A stretch of DNA of 17,614 bases from CAZFPN01 sp044370655 (GTDB lineage Bacteria > Pseudomonadota > Alphaproteobacteria > Rickettsiales > Deianiraeaceae), in assembly GCA_044370655.1 (NCBI GenBank), contig JBILVD010000017.1, forward strand, positions 1-17,614, read 5' to 3'. Numbering within the stretch: the first letter of the stretch is position 1; each line of letters begins with the position of its first letter. Positions 1 through 7,566 of the stretch are shown here, piece after piece. The translations under genes were made by a program, and so were the position numbers. Below the pieces are notes generated by a model. That model was not told the DNA's origin, did no database searches, and saw only the letters and a program-made list of their open reading frames with translations.

Positions 1-1977
1 ATCAATCAAATCAAATGGAATTGGGCTGGTTATTTTTTTTATAATTTTATTTTTAGTGCTTTCTAGATATTCTGGCTTATAAGAAATTATATTAAAATCC
101 TTATTAGATTTTGCACCATTTGAACTATACTTTAAAAAACTTTCCAATTCTTCTTTAGAAAGTAGTTCGGAAAACTTACTAACTGTAAAAGCCCTTACAT
201 TGGAAGCATTATTTAAATTTTTAAACTGTTCAAATCTTGAATAGTCAAATGTGTCAACTGTTTTATTGATGTCTTTAATAATAAATCCTCCAAGGCTTAA
301 CAATGCGGAAGTTTTTAAAAGATGCAAAGTGTTATCATTTTCTGCTAAAGGATGAGAAGCAATTTTTTGCAATCTAGAAGATTGGAAAACATCATTTAAC
401 TTAACATTTGGTGATAAAAGCTTTTTAAATAAAGATATTCTACCACTCTCTCCTTCTCCATCATCTCTATAATAGTCTTCAAAACCCTTAATCCAAGTTT
501 TTATATCAAGATTTCTAAGCTCATATATTTGGCTTTTTGTAAGCTCGCTTTCTTGCTCTTTTTCTATTTTTATATCAACGTTCTTTCTTAAATACTTTCT
601 ATACTCAATATTTTTGCCTTGTGCGTTTTCAAGAAAATATTGATAGTTGCCATAGATATTAGGTGTTTTTTTTGAAAGCGAATTAGTGCTTGGAGATTTA
701 TTGCAACTACTTGGCAACACAGGTAAGCTATCAGTGCTTATATTTTCTGCAATATTTTTAAAAAGTATTTTATTTAAATTGATATCATTAGTTTTGTCTT
801 CTTGAATTAAATTTACAGGATTTGTATATAAAATATCATCTTGTTTTTCAAATTTTGATAAATTGTTATTCTGATTATTAACATTTAAAGTGTTAAACGA
901 TATAATGTTTGAAGTGTCACAAGATGCAATTTCTCCATATTCTTCAAATGAAAAGGAGTTATTTCTATCCTTACGTAATGTTTTAGGAGTAGAAGAAATA
1001 ATGGTTCCAATAGAAGAATTGCCTTCCTCCCATGATTCTTTATTTAGAAGTAAGTCTTCTTCTGCATTTTTGTTCAACGATTTGTTTTCTCCTTTGAAGC
1101 CCAATTTATCGTAGACAAAGGTTGACGTAGTGTTATCTAATAAAGATATATCCTGTAAAGAGCTATAATTTTTAGGGTATAATTTGAATTTTTGATATAC
1201 ACTGTCAAATACACGAAAAACACCGTTAGCCAAATTCTTACCTAGTGTGCGAGCGGAGATTGTTACATGGCTTTTTTTTGTATTTAGAGGTAAGCTGTAG
1301 GACCTTCTGTTTCTATTTTCTAGTTTTTCAATCAAGTGATTGGTTGATAGATCATCAATCACTAACTCGTTTGAAATTAATTTTGAATTAGCTTCATTTG
1401 AAGAATTAAACAAGCTTTTTATTGAAGGTTGAGGAGGTTGAATAGATTTGCCCGCAGGTGACATATAGTTTCCATTTTCCGATTCCAAGCTTTCATTTTT
1501 TTCTACATACCATGTTTTATATAGATTTCTTTTGTCAGCATTTTTGTTATATGTTGTTTTTGAAATTGGAGTGGTATTTAATCCTGACCCTAATTGAGCT
1601 TTATTTTCTGCAAACTTAGCATAATTTTTAATTATTCTTTCTAATAATCTTGAAAAATTGTCAATTATTCTAAGCCTCATTTCATCATCGGGATTAATTT
1701 TACTTCTATCAATCTTTTCTACTTCCGCTTTTACATTAACTAAGGTTGCGTAGTCTGCATCAATATCGTTAAAAAAATCTTGATCATTTTTATCCTCCCT
1801 GTAAATGATGCCCCATAGTTTTATTAATTCATCGTATTCCTCAACTGTGCTTTCATTTCTAACACTCTCTTGGTTTATTTCTAAAGCCTTCTTGAATAAT
1901 TCATATTGCCTAAAGGTATTTTTTTGTGTATCTTGCATATCATTAGTTAAATTTTGTGATTGCAATGAAGATTTCAT
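1..1977 (-). CDS. Large Asn/Ser/Lys-rich hypothetical protein, C-terminus outside the window
   Basis: The minus strand is open without a stop from the ATG at 1977 to the window edge, at least 659 codons. I do not recognise the family. The protein starts MKSSLQSQNL, with no signal peptide or membrane segment. The first ~130 residues are charged and probably helical. The middle (~150-480) is low-complexity, rich in Asn, Ser and Lys, with a Pro/Gln patch (QPPQPS), and the rest alternates charged and hydrophobic segments. Large, soluble, low-complexity proteins with their own promoter are common among lineage-specific or secreted proteins of intracellular bacteria, so an effector role is possible but only inferred. 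The gene follows coq7 on the same strand but has a good promoter of its own. The start is chosen because it is the first ATG after that promoter. Confidence 0.75.
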   Translation of the reverse strand, partial: MKSSLQSQNLTNDMQDTQKNTFRQYELFKKALEINQESVRNESTVEEYDELIKLWGIIYREDKNDQDFFNDIDADYATLVNVKAEVEKIDRSKINPDDEMRLRIIDNFSRLLERIIKNYAKFAENKAQLGSGLNTTPISKTTYNKNADKRNLYKTWYVEKNESLESENGNYMSPAGKSIQPPQPSIKSLFNSSNEANSKLISNELVIDDLSTNHLIEKLENRNRRSYSLPLNTKKSHVTISARTLGKNLANGVFRVFDSVYQKFKLYPKNYSSLQDISLLDNTTSTFVYDKLGFKGENKSLNKNAEEDLLLNKESWEEGNSSIGTIISSTPKTLRKDRNNSFSFEEYGEIASCDTSNIISFNTLNVNNQNNNLSKFEKQDDILYTNPVNLIQEDKTNDINLNKILFKNIAENISTDSLPVLPSSCNKSPSTNSLSKKTPNIYGNYQYFLENAQGKNIEYRKYLRKNVDIKIEKEQESELTKSQIYELRNLDIKTWIKGFEDYYRDDGEGESGRISLFKKLLSPNVKLNDVFQSSRLQKIASHPLAENDNTLHLLKTSALLSLGGFIIKDINKTVDTFDYSRFEQFKNLNNASNVRAFTVSKFSELLSKEELESFLKYSSNGAKSNKDFNIISYKPEYLESTKNKIIKKITSPIPFDLID

Positions 1978-2004
1978 AAAAATTATAAAAATTTTTTTCA
2001 ACCT

Positions 2005-2033
2005 ATAATATCAAAAATTCAACTTAATTGCAA
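2005..2033 (-). promoter_or_regulatory. Sigma70-type promoter of the large hypothetical gene
   Basis: Reading the minus strand, TTGCAA (2033-2028) and TATTAT (2010-2005) are separated by exactly 17 nt. Transcription would start near 1998, giving a leader of about 20 nt before the ATG at 1977. The leader is A/T only and has no Shine-Dalgarno. Confidence 0.6.
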
Positions 2034-2044
2034 GTATTTTTTTA

Positions 2045-2566
2045 TTAAATTTTACTAGAGAAAAAAATACCAAGGCGAGTGATATAATTGAACACTTTTG
2101 AAAATTTTGTAGCACCTTTACTACTTTCAAAACCAACTTTTAAATGTTCTATTTCTTCTTTGTGAAATTGTTTTAAAACTTCTTTAAAATTTCCTTCTTC
2201 CAAAATTTCAATTTGAGATTGATAATGCTTCTCTATAACCTCCTCTACTTCTTTTGTGCATAACATTGCTGTTTTTCTTTCATTTTTTGCACTCAAATAG
2301 CCCATTAAAAAAGCCATTTTTTTCCATAAAGGATTAAGAATTGAAGGTCTATAGTTGCCTTCCGTTATTTTATCTTCAAAAAACTCCAAATGCTTTAATT
2401 CCCCCTCTAGCATTTCAAGTATTTCTCTATCCTCAGGAAGTGCCTTTAGTTGCCCTAAGTAGATATACTTTGCTCCTAGCTCCCCTGCGTGATTAACTCG
2501 CATTATTTGTTGTAGATTTTCTTCTTTAGAAATAAAAAGATGTTTGTAATTTATTTTTTTAGACAT
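2045..2566 (-). CDS. coq7: Coq7-type 3-demethoxyubiquinol 5-hydroxylase
   Basis: A diiron monooxygenase that hydroxylates the quinone ring in the late step of ubiquinone synthesis, at the inner membrane. The 173-residue protein has the family pattern: VNHAGE around Glu29, a first ExxH (Glu56-His59), PLW and GYLSAKNE in the middle, a central Glu in KEVEEVIEKHY (106-115), and a second ExxH (Glu138-His141). These are the expected iron ligands. The length is normal for bacterial Coq7. Its start overlaps the end of tmk by 16 nt, so it is the last gene of lpxC-trxA-tmk-coq7 and is probably translationally coupled. Presence implies aerobic, ubiquinone-dependent respiration, consistent with the PutA in this window feeding electrons to quinone. 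Confidence 0.92.
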   Translation of the reverse strand: MSKKINYKHLFISKEENLQQIMRVNHAGELGAKYIYLGQLKALPEDREILEMLEGELKHLEFFEDKITEGNYRPSILNPLWKKMAFLMGYLSAKNERKTAMLCTKEVEEVIEKHYQSQIEILEEGNFKEVLKQFHKEEIEHLKVGFESSKGATKFSKVFNYITRLGIFFSSKI

Positions 2567-3183
2567 GATAAAATTAGATTTTTTATATCTTCAAAAATTG
2601 CGTTTTCTTCCCTTTCTGCGTTAATAATATTGACGTTTAAATCCTTTATTTCTTGTGTTTTTAGAAAAGCTTCTCTTAATTTTGCGAATGTTTCACTTGG
2701 CAAAAAGTCGTATTTATTGTTATGTCTTTCTTTCGTTTGTTTTTTGCTTCTTTCAAGTAGAGTGGATACGCTAGCATCAAGCAAAATCGTTAAATCTGGA
2801 TAAAGGTTGTAATTGAAATTTTTATGAGCAAGAAGTATATCGTTTTGTTTAAAGCCCGATAAAACACCTTGATAAACAAGAGTGGAAGCTAAAAATCTAT
2901 CACAAATAACATGCTTACCTTGTTGTAAAGCAGGCTCTACAATTTTTACTATATTTTCAGCCCTAGAAGCCATAAAAAGCAGGAGTATAGCTTCTGTTGC
3001 AGGCTCTTCAAATTTGGTTTCTAGAATTATTTCTCTCACACTTTCCCCAAGTTTCGTTCCCCCTGGTTCACGTGTAATTACGTGGCTTATTCTAGATTTA
3101 TTTAAATAAGAAGAAAGTAAGTTAACTTGAGTTGTTTTGCCCGTAAAATCAACACCTTCTATTACTATAAACTTTCCTCTCAT
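2551..3183 (-). CDS. tmk: Thymidylate kinase
   Basis: Phosphorylates dTMP to dTDP with ATP in the cytosol, for DNA synthesis. The 210-residue protein has the P-loop G-VDFTG-KT (Gly10-Thr17), the dTMP-binding REPGGTKLGE segment (38-47), the DR motif in CDRFLAST (Asp95-Arg96) followed by YQG, and a basic lid region around SKKQTKERHN. The length is typical. It lies 4 nt downstream of trxA and overlaps the start of coq7 by 16 nt. The ATG at 3183 directly begins the conserved β-strand MRGKFIVIEG, which fixes the start. The sequence before it is A/T-rich without a Shine-Dalgarno. Confidence 0.95.
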   Translation of the reverse strand: MRGKFIVIEGVDFTGKTTQVNLLSSYLNKSRISHVITREPGGTKLGESVREIILETKFEEPATEAILLLFMASRAENIVKIVEPALQQGKHVICDRFLASTLVYQGVLSGFKQNDILLAHKNFNYNLYPDLTILLDASVSTLLERSKKQTKERHNNKYDFLPSETFAKLREAFLKTQEIKDLNVNIINAEREENAIFEDIKNLILSCLKK

Positions 3184-3187
3184 TTTA

Positions 3188-3502
3188 TTATAAAACTAGT
3201 GAGTTTATCCAAGCTTTTAATTGAGCTTCAGGTATAGCACCCATTTTTATATCAACTTTTTTACCATCTTTAAAAGCAATTAAGGTAGGTATAGACCGAA
3301 TTCCAAACTTGCTAGCTATAAGTTGATTTTGATCTACATTAATTTTAAAAATTTTTACTTTACCATCAAATTCTTTTGAAAGCTTCTCTAAAACTGGAGC
3401 TATCATTCTGCAAGGTCCACACCAGTCAGCGTAAAAATCTACCAAGCAAACCCCTTGTTTTATTTCTGCGTCAAATGTTTCATCTGTAATAACTTTTGCC
3501 AT
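3188..3502 (-). CDS. trxA: Thioredoxin
   Basis: A cytosolic disulfide reductase that gives electrons to ribonucleotide reductase and other enzymes. The 104-residue protein has the thioredoxin fold order, with the active site WCGPC at residues 27-31, the buried Asp22 in VDFYADW, and the cis-proline loop RSIPTL. The length equals that of canonical TrxA. One extra cysteine (Cys19) lies before the active site. It lies 5 nt after lpxC and 4 nt before tmk, so it is surely co-transcribed with them. Its neighbours say nothing specific about a dedicated partner. Confidence 0.95.
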   Translation of the reverse strand: MAKVITDETFDAEIKQGVCLVDFYADWCGPCRMIAPVLEKLSKEFDGKVKIFKINVDQNQLIASKFGIRSIPTLIAFKDGKKVDIKMGAIPEAQLKAWINSLVL

Positions 3503-3507
3503 ATTTT

Positions 3508-4353
3508 TTATATAAGTTTATAATTTGCTTTATCTTGAAAAATCTCGTGTAAAATTTGATGGTTTAATTTATGCCCCGATTTAAAACACTTAAAACTAGC
3601 AATTATCTCACCTCCTGCAAGGGAAATATCTCCTAAAAAGTCTAGTATTTTATGTTTTACAAAGTCATCAAAATTAAATAGACAAGGTTCGTTAAAAACT
3701 CGAGTATCATCGTATACTAACGTATTTTTTAAACTACCGCCAAGCCCAAAACCTGCTTTTTGAAGCATTTCCACCTCTTTCAAATTTGCAATCGTTCTAG
3801 CGGATGCAATTTCTTTTGTGAAATCCATTTTTTTATCATATGTGAATACTTGCTCTCCAATATCTTGGGAATGAAAGTTGCTTGTGAATTCAACTTTAAA
3901 TTCGTCCGAAGGGTAGGCGATTATATAACTCGCATCATCTCCAATTTTTATTTCCTTTAAAAGTTGGAATTTTTTTTGTTTCTTTTCTTGAATTAATCTA
4001 CCTGCACATTCAAGCATAAAGCAGAAATCTTCAGATCCGCCATCCATAATTGGCATTTCAGGAGAGTTAACTTCAATAATTAGGTTCGTTATCCCAAAAG
4101 CAAAAATTGCGGAAAGTAAATGCTCTATAGTTGCAACAAAAACTCCATCTTCGTTTTTAATTCTTGTGCTAAGAGACATACTATCAATGTTTTCCAAGTT
4201 GGCTAATATATAGTTTTTTTTATCCAAAACGTCAACTCGTTTAAATAAAATTCCTGTATCAACGGGAGCAGGCTTCAAGGTTAAATCACATAATTTATTG
4301 TAGTGAACACCAACCCCTCTTGCTTTAATTTCTTTTTTTATTGTAACCTGCAT
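3508..4353 (-). CDS. lpxC: UDP-3-O-acyl-N-acetylglucosamine deacetylase
   Basis: The zinc amidase that catalyses the committed step of lipid A synthesis. In 281 residues it shows the catalytic TIEHLLSA segment (general base Glu77, zinc ligand His78), the substrate-binding MDGGSEDF, the SART segment, and the second metal site KHKILDFLGD (His234, Asp238) followed by SGHKLNH (His261). All expected catalytic residues are present, so the cell should make lipid A; this separates it from Anaplasma and Ehrlichia, which lack that pathway. It is the first gene of a four-gene run with trxA, tmk and coq7, and is divergent from uppP. The start is set by the conserved MQVTIKKEI opening. Confidence 0.95.
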   Translation of the reverse strand: MQVTIKKEIKARGVGVHYNKLCDLTLKPAPVDTGILFKRVDVLDKKNYILANLENIDSMSLSTRIKNEDGVFVATIEHLLSAIFAFGITNLIIEVNSPEMPIMDGGSEDFCFMLECAGRLIQEKKQKKFQLLKEIKIGDDASYIIAYPSDEFKVEFTSNFHSQDIGEQVFTYDKKMDFTKEIASARTIANLKEVEMLQKAGFGLGGSLKNTLVYDDTRVFNEPCLFNFDDFVKHKILDFLGDISLAGGEIIASFKCFKSGHKLNHQILHEIFQDKANYKLI

Positions 4354-4355
4354 AC

Positions 4356-4384
4356 TTGCTTTTTACGATTTTCTCATCTATAGA
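4356..4384 (+). promoter_or_regulatory. uppP promoter
   Basis: TTGCTT (4356-4361) and TATAGA (4379-4384) are spaced by 17 nt, giving a start site near 4391 and a leader of about 19 nt before the ATG at 4410. The -10 lies inside the palindrome TCTATAGA (4377-4384), which reads identically on the other strand and can serve lpxC. This use of the TTG at 4356 as part of the -35 also argues against it being the uppP start codon. Confidence 0.5.
4377..4382 (-). promoter_or_regulatory. Likely lpxC -10 element
   Basis: On the minus strand TATAGA occupies 4382-4377, placing a start about 17 nt before the lpxC ATG. No good -35 exists at 17 nt; TTGAAT is present at a long 20-nt spacing. It would drive the whole lpxC-trxA-tmk-coq7 run. 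Confidence 0.35.
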
Positions 4385-4409
4385 AATAACTAAACATTTT
4401 TTATTCAAA

Positions 4410-5174
4410 ATGCAAGAAATTTTTAACATTTTTATTTTAGGTTTAATTCAAGGAGTTTTGGAGTTTTTGCCAGTTTCTTCCTCTGCACATTTAGAGCTTG
4501 CTTCAAGTTTGCTTAATTTTAGAGAGCTTAACGAGATTAAGTTTTTTTTAGAATTAGGGGCTTTTTTAGCTATTTTGCTTTACTTTCTCCCTCTTATTAT
4601 TGGTGAATTGATTGGAGTTTTTAATAACACCAAATCTTCCTATCTATTTTTTGCTAAAGTGTTCGTTGCAACAATTCCATTTGCCTTAGCATTTCCCTTT
4701 TTATATAAGACTTTTGCAAATGTTAGTTTGTTTTTAATTTTAGGTAGCGTGTTAATGATTGTGGCGGAAGTGATTTCAAGTAATTTTGCTAAGGAAAAAG
4801 TTAACTTTATTGAGAAAATATCTTTTTGGAAGGCTTTTTTAATTGGAGTTTTTCAAGTTTTATCTATATTTTCTGGATTTTCTCGCTCTGGTTCTACAAT
4901 TTCTGGAGGATTAATTTGTGGGCTTTCTCGCGGTTTGAGTGTTAAGTTTTCTTTTCTTATAAGCCTTCCTTTAACTTTTTGCTCTTTGATGTACGACTTT
5001 TACTCAACAAAATTTAGCTTTTCTTATTTGCAAGTTTTAGGATTTGCAATTTCTTTTTTAACCTCTCTTTTATTTATAAAATTTGCTTTTAGACTGCTCT
5101 CTAAAATAAAATTGTATCCATTTATAATTTATAGAATATTAATCGCATTGTTGCTTATTTCATTAGAATACTGA
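4410..5174 (+). CDS. uppP: Undecaprenyl-diphosphate phosphatase (BacA/UppP family)
   Basis: An inner-membrane enzyme that removes phosphate from undecaprenyl diphosphate to recycle the carrier lipid for peptidoglycan and other surface polymers. The ATG at 4410 gives 254 residues starting MQEIFNIFILGLIQGVLEFL, which lines up with the usual family N-terminus. A TTG 54 nt upstream in frame would add 18 atypical residues and lies in the promoter, so I reject it. Visible are the first motif QGVLE with PVSSSAHL (about 14-27), the second motif GFSRSGSTISGG (canonical PG(T/S)SRSG, with the Pro replaced by Ser), and several hydrophobic helices. Its end overlaps the end of folE by 20 nt on the opposite strand. 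Confidence 0.9.
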   Translation: MQEIFNIFILGLIQGVLEFLPVSSSAHLELASSLLNFRELNEIKFFLELGAFLAILLYFLPLIIGELIGVFNNTKSSYLFFAKVFVATIPFALAFPFLYKTFANVSLFLILGSVLMIVAEVISSNFAKEKVNFIEKISFWKAFLIGVFQVLSIFSGFSRSGSTISGGLICGLSRGLSVKFSFLISLPLTFCSLMYDFYSTKFSFSYLQVLGFAISFLTSLLFIKFAFRLLSKIKLYPFIIYRILIALLLISLEY

Positions 5175-5706
5175 GTTTTTGCAAGTTGCTATCTTCTTTA
5201 AAATCTCCCGTTGTATAAAGAGTTTTTACTAAAGATGGCTTAGAGCTTTTATTAGGCTTTGTCAACACGCAAAAGTGATGCCCTGTTATTGAAACAAAAA
5301 CTCCTAGTGGATTTAACAAGCTAGATTGGATAATTTCTCCAATTTCCCTTCCCACTCTTTCTTGCAATTGCAACCTACGAGTCACTGCCTCAACTAACTT
5401 TGCAACCGTGCCAAAACCAATTGACTTTTCTCTAGGTATGTATGCAATTTGAACTTCTCCAAAAAATGGCATTATGTGATGTTCGCACATTGAAAAAAAG
5501 TCTATTTTTTCAAACAAAATTATATCATTTTTTTCTGCATTAGAAAAGTTGTTTTGAATTATGGAATAGTAATCAAAATCATAACCTGAAAGTATGTTTT
5601 TATACCCCGTAAGCATTCTTTCTGGAGTTAATTTTAACTCCTCCCTAAAGTCTTCCTCTCCAAAGTGAGAGAGCAGAAGCTTAACAGCATTTTTCTTATC
5701 TTCCAT
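5155..5706 (-). CDS. folE: GTP cyclohydrolase I family protein, divergent
   Basis: The family converts GTP to dihydroneopterin triphosphate, the first step of folate/pterin synthesis. The 183-residue protein keeps the zinc and catalytic residues: Cys74 and the two His of CEHH (74-77), GHHFC (His144, Cys146), and QLQER (Gln115, Glu116). Three positions that hold the GTP triphosphate in the E. coli enzyme are changed: the GLSK motif reads GFGT (Ser135 and Lys136 equivalents lost), and the Arg185 equivalent is Lys150 in CVLTK in place of CxxxRG. The N-terminal helical part is short. It lies 2 nt after the DUF1761-like gene, so the two form an operon. It is either a true FolE with altered GTP contacts or a paralogue with a changed substrate. 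Confidence 0.82.
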   Translation of the reverse strand: MEDKKNAVKLLLSHFGEEDFREELKLTPERMLTGYKNILSGYDFDYYSIIQNNFSNAEKNDIILFEKIDFFSMCEHHIMPFFGEVQIAYIPREKSIGFGTVAKLVEAVTRRLQLQERVGREIGEIIQSSLLNPLGVFVSITGHHFCVLTKPNKSSKPSLVKTLYTTGDFKEDSNLQKLSILMK

Positions 5707-5708
5707 AT

Positions 5709-6122
5709 TTACATCATGTTAGCTATATAAGGCATCATCAATTGATTTAAAAGACCAGATAAAATAAAAGCTATATTTATTTGCAAAACTCTATGAAGCG
5801 TTTTAATTACAACTAATTTAAAGTTATCTTCACTCCAATTTGCGATGGATATTGCAAAAGGTAAAACAATTCCAAAACAGATTAATAAGCTATTTATAAA
5901 GCCAAAATATGTGTTAAATGGTGCAAAAATTATAACCGTCCCAAGTGCAAGCAGCAAAGAAGATAAAAACTCTACCAAAAGATTTTTTCTTATAGAAGTT
6001 TTACTTTTTAATACTTCCTCAATAGATGAGCGAAATAAGAATTTTGAATACCACAAATGAGAGAAACCAAAAACTATCAAGGAAATAAAAACAGAAAGCA
6101 AAACTAGATAGATAAAAATCAT
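5709..6122 (-). CDS. Small four-helix membrane protein, DUF1761-like
   Basis: A 137-residue hydrophobic protein with about four membrane segments: residues 1-22, ~50-68, ~73-95 and ~112-130. The N-terminal pattern FGFSHLWYSKFLF resembles the G-x-LWYSPLLFG signature of DUF1761 proteins, as does the later ILPFAIS-like segment; the function of that family is not known. It is first in an operon with folE (2-nt gap) and divergent from the TIR-like gene. A TTGACA -35 lies upstream. I assign no activity. Confidence 0.7.
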   Translation of the reverse strand: MIFIYLVLLSVFISLIVFGFSHLWYSKFLFRSSIEEVLKSKTSIRKNLLVEFLSSLLLALGTVIIFAPFNTYFGFINSLLICFGIVLPFAISIANWSEDNFKLVVIKTLHRVLQINIAFILSGLLNQLMMPYIANMM

Positions 6123-6151
6123 AATATTATTAAATAATTAATTAATTTTAA

Positions 6152-6180
6152 ATATTTAAAAAAAAATAATTATTTGTCAA
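6152..6180 (-). promoter_or_regulatory. Promoter of the DUF1761-like/folE operon
   Basis: On the minus strand a perfect TTGACA (6180-6175) is followed after 17 nt by AAATAT (6157-6152), or after 16 nt by TAAATA. The leader to the ATG at 6122 would be about 20-25 nt and is A/T only. Confidence 0.5.
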
Positions 6181-6249
6181 GGTTAAAAACTTCTTGAAAA
6201 ATATTTTTTTTGCCTACATGGTATTTTTAAATAAAAATAATTCTTCTTT

Positions 6250-6909
6250 ATGATTGAAAAAATACTACTTATAATCATTACTGGTATGCTTACTTTTGTG
6301 ACTTTTACCTTAAATAAAATGTCTAACAACAGTCAAAATATTTCTACAAAAAGCCAACCGCCTTCTTTAGAAACTTCAATTCCTGATTTTGAAAATATAG
6401 AATCGCACTCTAACCACTTACCTCAAGTTTGGCAAAATTTACAAAATAGGGGGGCAAAAAAGATTTTTCTAAGCTATGATATATTTGATTTTTCAACCGC
6501 ACTTGAGGTTTCTAAAATGCTAGAGAAAGATGGCACAATTTCCTCCGTCTACCTTGCACCAAAAGATAGGTTAAATTTAAACAAAGATGATGAAACCATA
6601 AAAGCCCTTAACTCTATGGAAGTTTTTGTAATTTTATTTAGTGATAGTTATCAAAAAAGCTCAATTGCAAATCAAGAATATGGAATTGCATTAAATAAAA
6701 ACTCTCCTATATTAATCATCTCACCTTTTGAAATGAACCCAGAAATTATAAAATACGGCTCTGATATACTTCAAATAACTCCTGAAAATCAAGATAAACT
6801 GCAAGAAATTATTCTAGAGATGTTAAAAAAGCAAATGAGGGAAAAGATAAACTCTATCGATATAAAAACAAATGATGCAAAAATCAAAGACGAAGAAATT
6901 ACATTTTAA
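6250..6909 (+). CDS. Membrane-anchored TIR-like domain protein
   Basis: A 219-residue protein with three parts. Residues 3-21 form one hydrophobic helix (ILLIIITGMLTFVTFTL), likely an inner-membrane anchor. Residues ~22-68 are a polar Ser/Asn linker. Residues ~69-185 look like a TIR fold: β-strand KKIFLSYD (70-77, box 1), an α-helix with LEVSKMLEKDG, a second strand, SMEVFVILFSDSYQKSS (122-138), then NQEYGIALNKNSPILIISP. Glu143 sits where NAD-cleaving TIR domains carry the catalytic Glu. The Trp often seen before it is absent. It is first in an operon with elbB (3-nt gap) and pssA rather than in a defence island. NADase, signalling or scaffold roles are all possible; the fold is inferred by eye. 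Confidence 0.6.
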   Translation: MIEKILLIIITGMLTFVTFTLNKMSNNSQNISTKSQPPSLETSIPDFENIESHSNHLPQVWQNLQNRGAKKIFLSYDIFDFSTALEVSKMLEKDGTISSVYLAPKDRLNLNKDDETIKALNSMEVFVILFSDSYQKSSIANQEYGIALNKNSPILIISPFEMNPEIIKYGSDILQITPENQDKLQEIILEMLKKQMREKINSIDIKTNDAKIKDEEITF

Positions 6910-6912
6910 TTT

Positions 6913-7566
6913 ATGAAAAAAGTCGCAGTTATACTCTCTGGCTGTGGAGCTAGGGATGGAACGGAGATAAGAGAAGCGATTTCTCTTTTACTTTCTCTAT
7001 CTCAACTTAATGTTAAATATAATTGTTTCTCAGTTGATAAACCTCAAGCAATTGTATTTGACCATTACCACAATAAAATCTCAGAGGGAGAAACGAGAAA
7101 CACTCTTGTAGAGTCTGCTAGAATTGCTAGAGGGCGTGTACAAGACTTAAAAACACTAAACCTAGATGATTTTGACGGAATTGCCTTTGCGGGAGGATAC
7201 GGTGCTGGGCTTAATCTTTCCAACTTTGCAAGCTTAAATTCTACGGATTTTAACTTGGAGCCTGATGTAGAAAATATTATAAAAGCATTCAAAAATGCTA
7301 AAAAACCTATGTATTTTTTATGCATCTCCCCTGTTCTTGTTGCAAAGGTTTTAAAAGATGTCAAAATCACACTTGGAGGAGAAAGCGAGGTTTCTCAACA
7401 AATATCAACACTTGGAACGGAAATTGAAATACAGACAAAAAACGAACCAACATTTGATGAGAGAAATAAGATAATAACCACTCCTTGCTATATGCTTGAA
7501 ATTAGCCTTGCAGAATTGTATGATGGCATTTTCAAAGGAGCTAAAATTTTTGCTTCAATTCTATGA
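6913..7566 (+). CDS. elbB: ElbB-type isoprenoid biosynthesis glyoxalase (DJ-1/PfpI superfamily)
   Basis: A 217-residue protein that matches ElbB along its length: KKVAVILSGCGARDGTEI at the start, RNTLVESARIARG (62-74), the FAGGYGAGLNLS segment (92-103) and the nucleophile elbow YFLCISP with Cys137. Family members show glyoxalase activity in vitro, and their name comes from a genetic link to isoprenoid synthesis; the physiological substrate is unsettled. The length is standard. The gene begins 3 nt after the TIR-like gene, and its TGA overlaps the pssA ATG (ATGA), so translation of pssA is likely coupled. Confidence 0.9.
   Translation: MKKVAVILSGCGARDGTEIREAISLLLSLSQLNVKYNCFSVDKPQAIVFDHYHNKISEGETRNTLVESARIARGRVQDLKTLNLDDFDGIAFAGGYGAGLNLSNFASLNSTDFNLEPDVENIIKAFKNAKKPMYFLCISPVLVAKVLKDVKITLGGESEVSQQISTLGTEIEIQTKNEPTFDERNKIITTPCYMLEISLAELYDGIFKGAKIFASIL

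Noticed and set aside
890..2008. Plus-strand frames at 890-1114 and 1805-2008
   Set aside because: They are the opposite strand of the long minus-strand gene, which is open throughout and has a promoter.
4356..4409. TTG at 4356 as the uppP start
   Set aside because: It would abut the lpxC start, leave no room for promoters, and the 18 added residues do not fit the UppP N-terminus; the TTG is better read as part of a -35.
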